Numbered from the stretch's first letter, positions 1 through 8,134 are shown. The stretch is DNA of 33,531 nt from Chitinophagaceae bacterium (GCA_027486835.1 JAIXOJ010000214.1:1-33531), one strand, 5' to 3'. Notes: a model not told the origin generated them from the sequence alone. Translations and numbers: made by a program.

Positions 1-2
1 AC

Positions 3-95
3 GTTGCAGAACAGCTTGCAGAACTTCTCACAAAAACAGAAACCATATTCCCTGGTACTGATTTGAAATTAATCTTTAAAACTACCGCTTCCTAA
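3..95 (+). CDS. C-terminal end of an unrecognised gene (partial)
   Basis: The frame beginning at base 3 is open from the window edge to a TAA at 93-95. It gives 30 residues that start VAEQLAELL and end LKLIFKTTAS. The other two plus frames stop earlier, and this one has protein-like composition (an amphipathic helix followed by a beta-like tail). I do not recognise the family. The gene lies outside the left copy of the oxyR direct repeat, so it may be the original upstream neighbour of oxyR if the block between the repeats was inserted. Confidence 0.45.
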   Translation, partial: VAEQLAELLTKTETIFPGTDLKLIFKTTAS

Positions 96-180
96 ACTGC
101 GAAAGGTCTGGAGTTCTGATATTATAATCGTTTTTTCTGCCTTACTCCAACCCATTTCCCCTTGAACCCTAATACTTATT

Positions 181-231
181 GTGACCATTGTACCATTACA
201 ATATGTGGTGGCGTTAGATACCCAATTGTAG
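181..231 (+). pseudogene. Duplicated 5' fragment of oxyR (16 codons)
   Basis: Reading from GTG at 181, this stretch encodes VTIVPLQYVVALDTQL and then TAG. The intact OxyR at 27264 begins MTIVQLQYVVALDTYRHF. At DNA level, 184-222 matches 27267-27305 at 37 of 39 positions, and 195-222 is identical, including all wobble positions. After the GAT-ACC codons the sequences diverge abruptly. Such identity at silent positions points to a recent duplication or a recombination junction, not to conservation of two genes. I see no clear similarity upstream beyond a CTTATT. See the matching entry at 27267-27305. Confidence 0.85.
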
Positions 232-252
232 GCATCTATCAATAATTACCAA

Positions 253-260
253 TAAGTTTG
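253..260 (+). promoter_or_regulatory. Candidate Bacteroidota -7 promoter element
   Basis: TAAGTTTG fits the Bacteroidota -7 consensus TAnnTTTG. A TTG at 226-228, inside the oxyR fragment, could be the -33 element, but the 24-bp gap is a little long. Transcription would begin only about a dozen bases before the ATG at 279, so the leader would be very short. This favours ATG 279 over the in-frame TTG at 258 as the translation start of the next gene. Confidence 0.3.
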
Positions 261-278
261 TGTTTTAAAAATCATTTT

Positions 279-932
279 ATGAAAAGAAACAGGACTTTAG
301 GAATTGCTATGGTAATTTTATTAGGAACCACCATTTCTGTAAGTGCATTAGCTCAAAAAATACAACTGTCAAAAATTGAAGTAAGTGCAGCAATTGGAAG
401 TTTAGTACCCGAAAGCATTATATTAAATGGTGGTCTAGACCTTTATGAAGTTAATAACTGGGCTATTGGTGGTAATGTTTTAATGTATAATTATCCTTCC
501 ACAAACCACCCGTCTGACTATGTACTTTCCAACCATTTATTTTCCAGTAATAAATATTCTTACAGTGACGAAATTTTTACATTCTCTTTAAACGTTACCA
601 AAAAAATACCCGTTTGTAAATACTTCCAAGTTGGGCTTAGCTTGGGAATTGCTGAAAATCAATTCACCAATCATATTTTTAGTTCTGATACAGATTCACA
701 AGAAGGTATTTACGTATATCCGAACAAAAGGTATCTAGGTAGTAATAGAACCTATTTCCTTGGTTTTTTGGCACAAACCAAATTCATGGTACCGCTGAAC
801 AGCCATAGTTCGTTAGGTATCGCCATCATAAGCAACCAAAATCCCAAAAACAGTTACAATGCTTTCACTTTTAGTTTCAATAAATCCTTTAACATCAAAA
901 GCATTTTTTCAAAGAAAAGAATTAAGGCATAA
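279..932 (+). CDS. Secreted protein of unknown function, possibly a small outer-membrane barrel
   Basis: The product has 217 residues. It opens with a basic N-terminus, a hydrophobic stretch (about residues 7-20) and a predicted signal peptidase I site ending SALA before Gln. The mature part is rich in Ser, Asn, Tyr and alternating hydrophobic residues, with strand-like segments such as NWAIGGNVLMYNY and a C-terminus AFTFSFNKSFNIKSIFSKK, as in small beta-barrels or adhesin-like proteins. No catalytic motif is visible. I chose ATG 279 because the signal peptide starts there. The frame extends to TTG 258, but those codons overlap a promoter-like motif. It stands alone between the oxyR fragment and a non-coding stretch. 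Confidence 0.65.
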   Translation: MKRNRTLGIAMVILLGTTISVSALAQKIQLSKIEVSAAIGSLVPESIILNGGLDLYEVNNWAIGGNVLMYNYPSTNHPSDYVLSNHLFSSNKYSYSDEIFTFSLNVTKKIPVCKYFQVGLSLGIAENQFTNHIFSSDTDSQEGIYVYPNKRYLGSNRTYFLGFLAQTKFMVPLNSHSSLGIAIISNQNPKNSYNAFTFSFNKSFNIKSIFSKKRIKA

Positions 933-1186
933 TGATTTTTGAGTTTTTCGATAATACTGAAGGAAAAAAGTTTTGTGCTTAACAAGAAAAATCTAGCCAC
1001 TTTGCTTAATCTAAATATTGAATCAATTTTTGCGAAAGCAAATAGTTGAACAATTTCCCTTTTGCTCGTCCAAATTAACGGTTAGTGATGCTATAAGTGC
1101 CTTTACGGAAATAGAAATAGAAAATAGTCGAAATGTTTAGCCAAAAGCGGTTGAACTAAAGCTGGTAGAAAGTAATTGCCAAGTTC

Positions 1187-1234
1187 TGCCAAAATGACAC
1201 ATTTGGCATCATTTTCACTATAAAATGGCCAAAT
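1187..1234 (+). other. Two mutually exclusive hairpins sharing one arm
   Basis: Hairpin 1 pairs TGCCAAA (1187-1193) with TTTGGCA (1202-1208). Hairpin 2 pairs ATTTGGC (1201-1207) with GCCAAAT (1228-1234) and CATTTT (1210-1215) with AAAATG (1222-1227). It has 13 pairs, a two-base bulge at 1208-1209 and a 6-nt loop. The arm around 1201-1208 cannot be in both at once. The layout resembles a transcriptional switch, but no T-run follows hairpin 2 and the next gene starts 420 bp away, so function is open. Confidence 0.4.
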
Positions 1235-1297
1235 AGCATGTCAAAGTCTTTCTAAATAGGCAAATTTTAAAAATAAATTGTCCTGTTTTTTCATTTT

Positions 1298-1402
1298 ATT
1301 GACCAGTATATTGAAAATATTGCCCGATTTATAGAAGAAATTGACCAATTTATTGAAGATACTGACCAATTTATTGAAGAAATTGAGCAGTTTATTTGGA
1401 AG
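1298..1402. repeat. Tandem array of five 21-bp units
   Basis: Units begin at 1298, 1319, 1340, 1361 and 1382. The two central units (1340-1381) differ at only three positions, and the outer ones are more diverged. On the plus strand the units read as heptads such as IDQFIEE and TDQFIEE, but there is no ATG and an in-frame TAA lies at 1274-1276. On the minus strand they read LVNFFNK-like heptads inside a 59-codon ORF that begins with ATG at 1420. The period is a multiple of three and the outer units are degraded, as in an old coding-phase minisatellite. A second 21-bp array lies at the other end of the window. Confidence 0.85.
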
Positions 1403-1654
1403 GAGGACCAGCCCTAGCATTTTAAGCAATATTTAAAAAAGATAACACACAACAAAAGCAGCCTAAAAATATTTACGCCAATAAAACAAAGGAATCTATC
1501 AGACAATATAAAGCTAAACTATGCCTCACCTTCAAACGCACCTAACACTGCTAAGTCTATTCTTGCCACCGTATCTATTTTTGGTTTTGAAATCGAAATA
1601 TCTACCATTTATGGTTTATTTTGCCATCTTATAACTTCACTTCTATATTTTGGA

Positions 1655-2629
1655 ATGAAAAAACGACTCTACAAAGTTGCCCTGCTCACTTCGCCCATTT
1701 TGGGATTGTATGGCGGTGCACCAGCCTATTTTTTAAATAAAGTTGCATTGACTTATTTCCTTGGATTAACAGGAATTATTACAGTGGTGATTTTTATTGT
1801 TTGGAATTTAAACATACTAATTGTTACCAAAGTAAAGAACAGCAGCAGTTGGCAACGATATGTGTTGAGTTATTTATCCGTAATTACATTTCAATTTTCC
1901 CTCATTAAAATTGGAACTATCTTTCAACTTCGCCCCGATAATATCAATGAAGTGTATCCATTTATTGCGATGCTTTCTATTAATTCAATCATCTTGTTTA
2001 TTGCTAATTTCATTTTGCTTCAAACACAAAAAGCGACTGCTGACCAAGAGATAGAGCTTTTGAAAGTGAGCAACCTAGAAGCCCAAAAACAAGTGCTGAT
2101 GCAACAATTACAACCCCATTTTCTCTTCAATGCGCTCAGCACGCTTAAATCGCTCATAAGCGAGAATTCAAGCGTTGCAGAAGATTATACCCTTCAACTT
2201 TCTGATTTTCTGCGCTATTCTGTTCAGGCCAAAAATCAAGACACGATTGAACTTGCCGATGAGGTAGAATTTACCCAAAACTATATAAACCTTCAAAAGG
2301 TTCGTTTTGGTGATTCCTTGCTTTTTTCCGTAAACATTCCAGACAATTTCCTTTCGAAAAAAGTGCCCGTTTATGGCTTACAAACCTTGGTGGAAAATGC
2401 CATCAAGCACAATGCTTTTAGCGACAAAAAAATCCTTACCATCAATATATCCGTAGAAAACAATCGAATTCGGGTACATAACAACCGCCAACCAAAAAGA
2501 TTGCTAATACCCTCTGGCACCGGGTTGCAAAACTTGAACAAACGCTATCAAATATTGGCCAACAAAGAAATTGAAATAATTGCCGACGAAAACAACTTTA
2601 TTGTATATCTCCACATACTTGAATCATGA
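1655..2629 (+). CDS. LytS-type sensor histidine kinase
   Basis: This 324-residue inner-membrane kinase belongs to the His_kinase family (LytS/YehU type), which autophosphorylates a His and passes the phosphate to a LytTR regulator. Hydrophobic segments near residues 8-25, 33-57, 70-92 and 101-123 form a membrane sensor with no evident extracytoplasmic domain. A helical linker (125-150) leads to the phospho-acceptor motif LQPHFLFNAL with His155. The ATPase domain shows the N-box VENAIKHNAF and G-box GTGLQNLNKRYQ. ATG 1655 gives the usual length and start (MKKRLYK). The stop overlaps the start of the response regulator gene, so the two are translationally coupled. The signal is unknown. Its position just before the peptidase and export genes makes it a candidate controller of them, which is inference. 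Confidence 0.93.
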   Translation: MKKRLYKVALLTSPILGLYGGAPAYFLNKVALTYFLGLTGIITVVIFIVWNLNILIVTKVKNSSSWQRYVLSYLSVITFQFSLIKIGTIFQLRPDNINEVYPFIAMLSINSIILFIANFILLQTQKATADQEIELLKVSNLEAQKQVLMQQLQPHFLFNALSTLKSLISENSSVAEDYTLQLSDFLRYSVQAKNQDTIELADEVEFTQNYINLQKVRFGDSLLFSVNIPDNFLSKKVPVYGLQTLVENAIKHNAFSDKKILTINISVENNRIRVHNNRQPKRLLIPSGTGLQNLNKRYQILANKEIEIIADENNFIVYLHILES

Positions 2630-3390
2630 ACATCATCATTATTGAAGACGAAAAACTAACCGCTAAAGATTTGGTAAAAACGCTGATTGCCCTTGAGCCT
2701 GATATTGTTATCATAGCTATGCTGCATTCGGTGGAAGAAGCGATTGAATTTATAAAAACCAAACCCCAGGTTGACCTCATTTTTTCTGACATTGAATTGG
2801 GCGATGGGCTAAGCTTTGAAGTGTACGAAAAATTACAAATTACCACTCCTGTCATTTTTTGTACTGCCTACAACCATTACGCAATAGATGCCTTTGCCAC
2901 AGTGGGTATAGACTATATTTTAAAGCCATTTAGCAAAGAACGCATTGAGAAAACACTGTTGAAATACCAATCTCTGAAAGAAAAGTTTGCCACACCCAAA
3001 CAAGATTTTTCTGACTTATTTCTTCTGCTTAAACAAAAAGTGCCCACACAAGAAAAATCAGTGATTATTCACCAAGGGGATAAAATCATCCCTCTCAGCG
3101 AAAAAGAAATTGCCCTTTTCTTTATTGATAAAGAATATACGTTTGCCTACACTTTTGGAGGCAAAAAGCATATCCTTTCGCAGAACATGGATCATCTTGA
3201 AAAAACATATGCCCCCGATTTCTTTCGAGCCAACCGTCAGTTTTTGGTAAACAGAAAAGCAGTGAAAGACGCTTCTCAACACTTCAATAGAAAGCTACAG
3301 ATCAACCTCACAATTCCTTTTGAAGAAGCGATATTGGTGGGAAAATTAAAAACAACTGCCTTCACATGTTGGCTTTCAGGGGATTTTTAG
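2626..3390 (+). CDS. LytTR-family response regulator
   Basis: The protein has 254 residues. The N-terminal receiver domain (about 1-120) has the acidic pair E7-D8, phospho-acceptor Asp55 in LIFSDIELGDG, Thr80 in FCTAY and Lys100 in YILKPF, so it is complete. Residues about 145-250 form a LytTR DNA-binding domain, with the typical FFRANRQFLVN signature and a preceding IIHQGDKIIPL strand pair. The start ATG overlaps the kinase stop as ATGA, and the kinase is its obvious partner. LytTR regulators often control exported or envelope functions through imperfect direct repeats upstream of targets. I could not identify such sites with confidence here. Confidence 0.93.
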   Translation: MNIIIIEDEKLTAKDLVKTLIALEPDIVIIAMLHSVEEAIEFIKTKPQVDLIFSDIELGDGLSFEVYEKLQITTPVIFCTAYNHYAIDAFATVGIDYILKPFSKERIEKTLLKYQSLKEKFATPKQDFSDLFLLLKQKVPTQEKSVIIHQGDKIIPLSEKEIALFFIDKEYTFAYTFGGKKHILSQNMDHLEKTYAPDFFRANRQFLVNRKAVKDASQHFNRKLQINLTIPFEEAILVGKLKTTAFTCWLSGDF

Positions 3391-3739
3391 CGAAGTTTAT
3401 CGATTTTTGTTTAAGATTTTCGACTTTTATGTAGTAATATTGCCACAAATAGGAGTAGTTTAATGAAATCCAATTCTTTTTTTATGCGGAGGTTGAAAAG
3501 GTGCGAAAGCAATACTTTGTATCTTATAGTAAATAAGCATTTATTGAGTAATTCCCAACACAAGACCAATCTCTTGATTGTTTAAACCTAATTTACAATG
3601 ATTAGCCTCTTTATCATGAAAAACCTCAATATCCTAAACAGATCACACTCTTTTCTTCAGCTTTTGCCATTTAGCTTGCAAATACACTAAATTACTTACG
3701 TAAAATAACAATTTGGATAAACAATAAATTAAAGTAATA
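3391..3739. other. Intergenic stretch after the two-component pair
   Basis: No conserved gene is visible. It holds two short plus-strand ORFs: 3463-3585 (40 codons, listed separately) and 3598-3690 (30 codons, beginning MISLFIMKNL). I see no hairpin terminator after the regulator gene and no clear TAnnTTTG promoter. A TACTTTG at 3514-3520 is one base short of the consensus spacing. The next gene starts at 3740 after a very AT-rich run, as expected for a promoter or leader. Confidence 0.4.
3463..3585 (+). CDS. Possible small basic peptide (40 aa)
   Basis: A 40-codon ORF starts MKSNSFFMRRLKRCESN and ends in TAA. It is preceded by AGGAG at 3451-3455, 7 nt before the ATG. That is a good Shine-Dalgarno match, which is unusual for the genes of this window. 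The peptide is Lys/Arg-rich with one Cys, has no signal peptide, and matches nothing I know. Its place just after a LytTR regulator is where small signalling or bacteriocin peptides can lie, but chance is a real alternative. Confidence 0.2.
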   Translation: MKSNSFFMRRLKRCESNTLYLIVNKHLLSNSQHKTNLLIV

Positions 3740-4465
3740 ATGGCAGATCAAGAAGTAATCAAGCACACCAAGAAAATCTATAAGATTTGGAATAGTAAAG
3801 ACAATACTATATGGCATAAGCTCAAAGAATTTCTAGTAGAAATTTTCATTATCGTTTTTGCGGTTAGCATTTCTATTTGGTTGCACAACTGGAGCGAGCA
3901 TAAGCACGAACAAGAGTTGGTAAAAACTTTTTTAATTGGGCTTAAAAAAGATCTACAGTCCGATATAAATGGGGTGAAAGAAGCTCAAATTTTTTATAAG
4001 AATGCAAATACTAATTACACATTTCTTTCAAAACTGGACAAAGAGCAAGAGCCAAATTCTGATTCATTAAAAGAAGCAAGTCTTTTTATAGGAAATAGTT
4101 CTTTTTTAAGACCACATAAATCAAGATTTACTGGTTTTTCGTCGGCAGGTAAAATAATGACAATTGAAAAGGATGAATTGGTACAAGCTATTTTGGAATA
4201 CTATCAAGGGACACTAGCAGCTTTGAGTACTTCTGAGGAAGCATGGCTAAATATTCACAAGGGACTATATCAGTTTTTAATCAGTCAAGGAATAGATAGT
4301 AAACAACCTAAAGAAGTATATCAAGTTCTTTCAAATATTCAGGGAAAAGCCTACACCAAGCGTTTAATTCCTTGGCCTCAATTACTAGAAAGATATCAAA
4401 ACGCGATTAATGATGCCAATTCAATAATCGCAATGATCAATAAATTGTATCCTGAAGAAAAATAG
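3740..4465 (+). CDS. DUF6090-like single-pass membrane protein
   Basis: This 241-residue protein has a short cytoplasmic N-terminus, one strong membrane helix (about 30-50) with the sequence EIFIIVFAVSISIWLHNWSE, and a long helical domain outside the membrane. The pattern of a Glu-initiated helix followed by a LHNWSE-like turn, then charged helix and KTFLIGLKKDLQSDI, is that of the DUF6090-type proteins of Bacteroidota (usual form GILIALQINNWNE). Their function is unknown. The gene is followed after 27 bp by the M1-like peptidase gene and probably shares its transcript. No catalytic residues are visible. Confidence 0.6.
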   Translation: MADQEVIKHTKKIYKIWNSKDNTIWHKLKEFLVEIFIIVFAVSISIWLHNWSEHKHEQELVKTFLIGLKKDLQSDINGVKEAQIFYKNANTNYTFLSKLDKEQEPNSDSLKEASLFIGNSSFLRPHKSRFTGFSSAGKIMTIEKDELVQAILEYYQGTLAALSTSEEAWLNIHKGLYQFLISQGIDSKQPKEVYQVLSNIQGKAYTKRLIPWPQLLERYQNAINDANSIIAMINKLYPEEK

Positions 4466-4492
4466 AAATCTATCGTTTGAAAAACATTAGCA

Positions 4493-5881
4493 ATGAAAAT
4501 AATAAAGTTGTTGTTATCGTTAATTATTTTTATTTCCCAAGCCCCTTTCGCCCAAGTTCCTCACCTGACAGGAGAGATTAAAATTTCAGTACTAAACGGC
4601 ACTATTGTGGGTGATTTGGAATATTCAAATTTACCAACTCTAAAAAATTATAGCATTTGGTTAAATACTGGATTGAATGTTAGATACTTTAGAGATGAAG
4701 CGGATACGTTTAATTATACGCCTGAAAAATATTATGAAAGCGAAAAATCCGATGAAGCATTTCAGTATTATTTTCCGGATAAGGATAAAAAAGGTAAATT
4801 CTTGCCATCAAAATTTAAAATAAATTATGTAGGTAAATTTCCAGTAATTAATGATACTCTCAGGGCTAGTAATAGGAACGATTGGAAAGGAAATATTGCA
4901 TTTAACGGCAAAACAATAAGAGCCTCAGAACAAACCTGCTGGTACCCTATTCTATATGATGTTGACAATGATGTAGAGATTAATAAGGTTACCTACGACT
5001 TAAAAATAGATTGTATCGATTGTGAAAGTATTTATGTAAATGGTTCAGCCCCCCAAAAAGGAAAATCAGTTAGTGCTACATCAAATAATCCCACTGCGTT
5101 ATTGATGTATGCAGGTATCTTCGATTTTACAAAAAATAAGGAAACCTATTTTATAGATGCTAAACTAAATCCTGAACAAGAAAAAGTACTGAATAACTGG
5201 ACTGAAAAGATTAAAGGTTTTTATGAGGGAAAATTAAAGATTCCCTATCAGAATTACGTTGCCTATTTATCTACTACACCCATTTCAAAGAAAAATGCTT
5301 GGCTGTTTGTAACTTATCCAACAATTGCAATTATTGGCCATAAATACAACTTAAATTATTACTTTAATCCAAATGAAAATGTTTTAAAAGATAGTTCTAT
5401 CATCGAATTGCTTTCTCATGAACTTGGTCATTACTATTTTGGAACGATGTTCGTTCCAAATGCTGAATTAAGATGGTTTTTTCTTGAAGGAATTACAGAG
5501 TATTTGGCACTGCAAACAATAAAAGAAATTTTAGGTGAAAACTACTACAAGCTTCAAATGTCAGCACATATAAAAAGAGTGAAAGATTTCAATCCCAAAT
5601 CACTACCAACTGTAAAAAGCAATGAAATAAACGAAACGTATAGATATAAATACATTCCACTTCTTATTACAGCATTAGAAAAAGAAATAGGAAAAGAAAA
5701 GGTTTGGAATTGGTTGGCGACAATTTTAAAATCTGATAAATCAACTAAAACAGATTACGATTTCCTCAAAACTTCATTATTAAAAAGTGGAATTAGTGAT
5801 ACAACAGTTAAAAATTTTGAGGAAAAATATATTCTGTCTGACAAAGCGAAAGAGAATGTGCTCAGAATATTGAATAATTAA
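4493..5881 (+). CDS. Secreted M1-like zinc metallopeptidase
   Basis: A signal peptide with predicted cleavage at PFA before Gln21 starts this 462-residue protein. The N-terminal half is beta-rich, as in the N-terminal domain of M1 aminopeptidases. The zinc site is HELGH (309-313), followed after exactly 18 residues by Glu332 in FLEGITEYLAL, the gluzincin spacing of family M1. I cannot find a GAMEN exopeptidase motif, so it may not be a typical aminopeptidase. A Tyr-rich stretch and helical C-terminal part follow. The family acts on peptides; here the location would be periplasmic or outer-surface. It is the first of a run of predicted envelope peptidases and is 36 bp from the next gene. Confidence 0.8.
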   Translation: MKIIKLLLSLIIFISQAPFAQVPHLTGEIKISVLNGTIVGDLEYSNLPTLKNYSIWLNTGLNVRYFRDEADTFNYTPEKYYESEKSDEAFQYYFPDKDKKGKFLPSKFKINYVGKFPVINDTLRASNRNDWKGNIAFNGKTIRASEQTCWYPILYDVDNDVEINKVTYDLKIDCIDCESIYVNGSAPQKGKSVSATSNNPTALLMYAGIFDFTKNKETYFIDAKLNPEQEKVLNNWTEKIKGFYEGKLKIPYQNYVAYLSTTPISKKNAWLFVTYPTIAIIGHKYNLNYYFNPNENVLKDSSIIELLSHELGHYYFGTMFVPNAELRWFFLEGITEYLALQTIKEILGENYYKLQMSAHIKRVKDFNPKSLPTVKSNEINETYRYKYIPLLITALEKEIGKEKVWNWLATILKSDKSTKTDYDFLKTSLLKSGISDTTVKNFEEKYILSDKAKENVLRILNN

Positions 5882-5917
5882 AGCTCCTTCATATTGTCAA
5901 ATTAAATTCAACATTTT

Positions 5918-7348
5918 ATGGTAATTAAGATGTCTACAACATTTTTGTTTACTTTAATTTTATTTTCGGTTTCATCAGCTATTGGCCAAGCCAAAACCTT
6001 TCAGTTCGATTGGGAAAAAATAAAAGCAAACCCGAAACTGCCGCAACGAGAAGCGCAATGGCTCAACGACAGCATTTCTGTGGAGGAAAGAAATAAAGCC
6101 ATTGAATTGGTAGCAGCATTATCCCAACCCGCTTCTACGCAACTTATGGTTGGATATGCACATTTAGATGGCAGTTATACCAACTTTAAAAAGTATTTGG
6201 ATAGTTTGTCCATCCGTCCGCCCGACGGCGATGCAGGTATCATTAGGGTGGCTTATTTGGTGGCAAAGCTTCGAACTAGGTTATTAGCAAAGAAAAACAA
6301 GAACACCATGTTCCGTGCAGCTTTCAAAGGCGAAACTTTAACGGTACCCAATTTCAATAGAAATGATATAAATCCGAACATCCAACTCAGTTTTGATTTT
6401 CAACCTGCACGAGTGTTGTTAGATATCATAGGTTCGGAAAAAAGCAGTTATAAAGAAATAGCAAAAAAAATAAGCCTACACCAATTCGACATGCTCATTA
6501 GGCATCATAATCAAAGTTTTTATGAAACGCCACTTACCAAAGAGCGATTAATCACTTGTTTACAGATTGCCAACAGCAAAAAACCATTAGATGTATTGTA
6601 TCGTTACATGAACCCAAGTGGTTTACTCGATTTTGCAGATGTGAAAGATAATCTTGCCAATTACAAAAAGCAGTTAACAGATTTAAAACACAATGAGCAA
6701 GAAATTACCAACTATATAAACGCTCGCATATCCCCCCTCCTACCCACCAACACAGCCTTCAAGAGAAAGATATCGTTCTTTTATGTAAATGATGCAGACG
6801 GTTGGCAGGCAGAAGATGTGGCAGCTATTGATTTGAATTATTATAAAGATGATTATGCAACCATATTACCAACCATGGTTCATGAAACTTATCATACAGG
6901 TCAATCGGCAGTAGAGATAAAAGATACCATTAAAAGAAAAGAAAATGAACAATCTTTGGTAGATGCCATGAATTACTTGTTTTTAGAAGGAACAGCAAGC
7001 TATGTGTACCCACCTGCCAAGAAAACCCAAACAGAATATGAAATAGCAATAGCAAAAGCTGGAAAATTGTTAGATAGCTTATACCAATACACAATTGTGA
7101 AGTACAACGAAGAAAAAGCCCAAACAATTGCTGATGATGGCATACAAGGGGGTGGACCATTCTATTATTTCGGTGCAGAAATGACAAAGACTATCGTTAC
7201 AAATTTAGGCAAAGAAAAACTCGCCTCCATCATCCCTCATGGGGGCATCACCTTTTTTAAAACCTATTTAGAAGCAGTGGAAAAATCAGGTAGTACAAAG
7301 AATTTGTTGAGTGGTGAGGTAACGAAATTTATAAACAGTCTTAAATAA
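5918..7348 (+). CDS. DUF5700-type putative zinc-dependent peptidase
   Basis: The protein is 476 residues with a signal peptide cleaved after SSAIG, before Gln24. ATG 5930 is an alternative start four codons in. The active-site motif is HETYH (322-326) with a likely third ligand Glu357 in LFLEGTASYV, 30 residues later. The downstream segment GGGPFYYFGAEMTK is typical of DUF5700 proteins, which are predicted zinc peptidases of Bacteroidota with no established substrate. The spacing between HExxH and Glu is longer than in M1, so it is a different fold variant from its upstream neighbour. It is part of the same-strand peptidase run. Confidence 0.75.
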   Translation: MVIKMSTTFLFTLILFSVSSAIGQAKTFQFDWEKIKANPKLPQREAQWLNDSISVEERNKAIELVAALSQPASTQLMVGYAHLDGSYTNFKKYLDSLSIRPPDGDAGIIRVAYLVAKLRTRLLAKKNKNTMFRAAFKGETLTVPNFNRNDINPNIQLSFDFQPARVLLDIIGSEKSSYKEIAKKISLHQFDMLIRHHNQSFYETPLTKERLITCLQIANSKKPLDVLYRYMNPSGLLDFADVKDNLANYKKQLTDLKHNEQEITNYINARISPLLPTNTAFKRKISFFYVNDADGWQAEDVAAIDLNYYKDDYATILPTMVHETYHTGQSAVEIKDTIKRKENEQSLVDAMNYLFLEGTASYVYPPAKKTQTEYEIAIAKAGKLLDSLYQYTIVKYNEEKAQTIADDGIQGGGPFYYFGAEMTKTIVTNLGKEKLASIIPHGGITFFKTYLEAVEKSGSTKNLLSGEVTKFINSLK

Positions 7349-7390
7349 CCAGTTTTATCTAACTAAATATTATTGAACAATTAGAAAATT

Positions 7391-7576
7391 ATGCAAAACA
7401 TTATAAAAATAAAACTCATACTACCATTATTGTTAGTAGCATTAACAAGATTTAGCCAAATGCGCAATATGCTAACCCCAGTCTACAATGTTAACAACCT
7501 GCCAAAACCTTGGCAGGGAAGTATAATTTTTTATTTACCACTAGCTAAAAATAATATTTATTTATGTCAACAATAA
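7391..7576 (+). CDS. Short secreted peptide ORF (61 aa), unknown
   Basis: The ORF starts with a clear signal peptide: MQNIIKIK, a hydrophobic core, then RFS before Gln23. This is the same cleavage pattern as in the other secreted proteins here. The remaining 39 residues (starting QMRNMLTPVYNV, with one Cys near the end) match nothing I recognise. It overlaps the start of the RDD gene by 13 bp. It could be a genuine small secreted peptide or the leader-bearing front of a gene lost by deletion. Decayed genes nearby (8986-9234 and the broken gene at 9268) make the second option serious. Confidence 0.35.
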   Translation: MQNIIKIKLILPLLLVALTRFSQMRNMLTPVYNVNNLPKPWQGSIIFYLPLAKNNIYLCQQ

Positions 7577-8127
7577 AAAATCAATTAAAGCTCCAATTAT
7601 TTGTTAATAGAAGCTATGTCTTGGAAGCAGATAAAAGGTATATATTGGCTTCTTATCACAAGAGGGTATTTGCATTTCTGATAGACATTTCATTTCTGTG
7701 CTTAATTGTTTTTGTCCTATATCATATACTTAGAATTAATGGCAAAACGATTAAGTCAATAAATTATGAGGGATTATCACATGTTAGTGTAAAAGGTGAT
7801 AATTTATCATTAGAAAGTTTGAAATACATAAAAATTGGGTTTGCACTTTTACCCACTTTTTATTTTTCTGCAATAACCTTTTTTACAAATGGCTATACTT
7901 TAGGTAAGTGGCTATGTAGTATTCGTATTCACTCACTATATCATCATCGTATTTCTTTATGGCATTGTATTGAAAGAAGTCTCGGCTACATAGCCTCCTC
8001 ACTTGAATTTGGTTTGGGCTTTTTGCAGATTATTTGGAATCCTAACAGAATGACTTTACATGATAGAATTGCAGAAACAGTTGTTGTAAACACACAGAGA
8101 AATAATAAAAGTAGTAATAGTAAGTAA
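7564..8127 (+). CDS. RDD family membrane protein
   Basis: This 187-residue integral membrane protein has the hallmarks of the RDD family: an Arg in YHKRVFAFLIDISFL near residues 35-50, a Gly-Lys segment LGKWLCSIRIHS after the second hydrophobic region, and the closing NPNRMTLHDRIAETVVV. Membrane segments lie near residues 37-58, 80-105 and 130-155. RDD proteins are proposed to help transport, but their role is mostly unknown. ATG 7564 overlaps the preceding short ORF. The CPBP protease gene follows after 7 bp, and the two membrane genes look co-translated. Confidence 0.8.
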   Translation: MSTIKNQLKLQLFVNRSYVLEADKRYILASYHKRVFAFLIDISFLCLIVFVLYHILRINGKTIKSINYEGLSHVSVKGDNLSLESLKYIKIGFALLPTFYFSAITFFTNGYTLGKWLCSIRIHSLYHHRISLWHCIERSLGYIASSLEFGLGFLQIIWNPNRMTLHDRIAETVVVNTQRNNKSSNSK

Positions 8128-8134
8128 TAATAAA

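Larger units (their letters stand above)
933..1654. other. Non-coding stretch with structured DNA
   Basis: No convincing gene is present. The stretch holds two overlapping potential hairpins (1187-1234) and five tandem 21-bp units (1298-1402), both described separately. The only ORFs are low-complexity readings of the repeat. One is a 59-codon minus-strand frame from ATG 1420 down to 1241, with heptads such as LLNFFNK LVSIFNK LVNFFYK. The LytS-type kinase gene starts at 1655 with no Shine-Dalgarno-like site. I found no tRNA, and no terminator with a T-run. Confidence 0.5.

Noticed and set aside
100-183. Extension of the oxyR duplication into the upstream region, based on GTCTGG at 106 and 27192
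   Set aside because: The spacing to the repeat is nearly the same, but the sequence between shows no clear alignment, so the duplication is claimed only for 181-222.
1241-1420. 59-codon minus-strand heptad ORF as a real coiled-coil gene
   Set aside because: A 21-bp unit free of stops opens several frames automatically. No start signal or conserved flank supports this one, so it is recorded only under the repeat.
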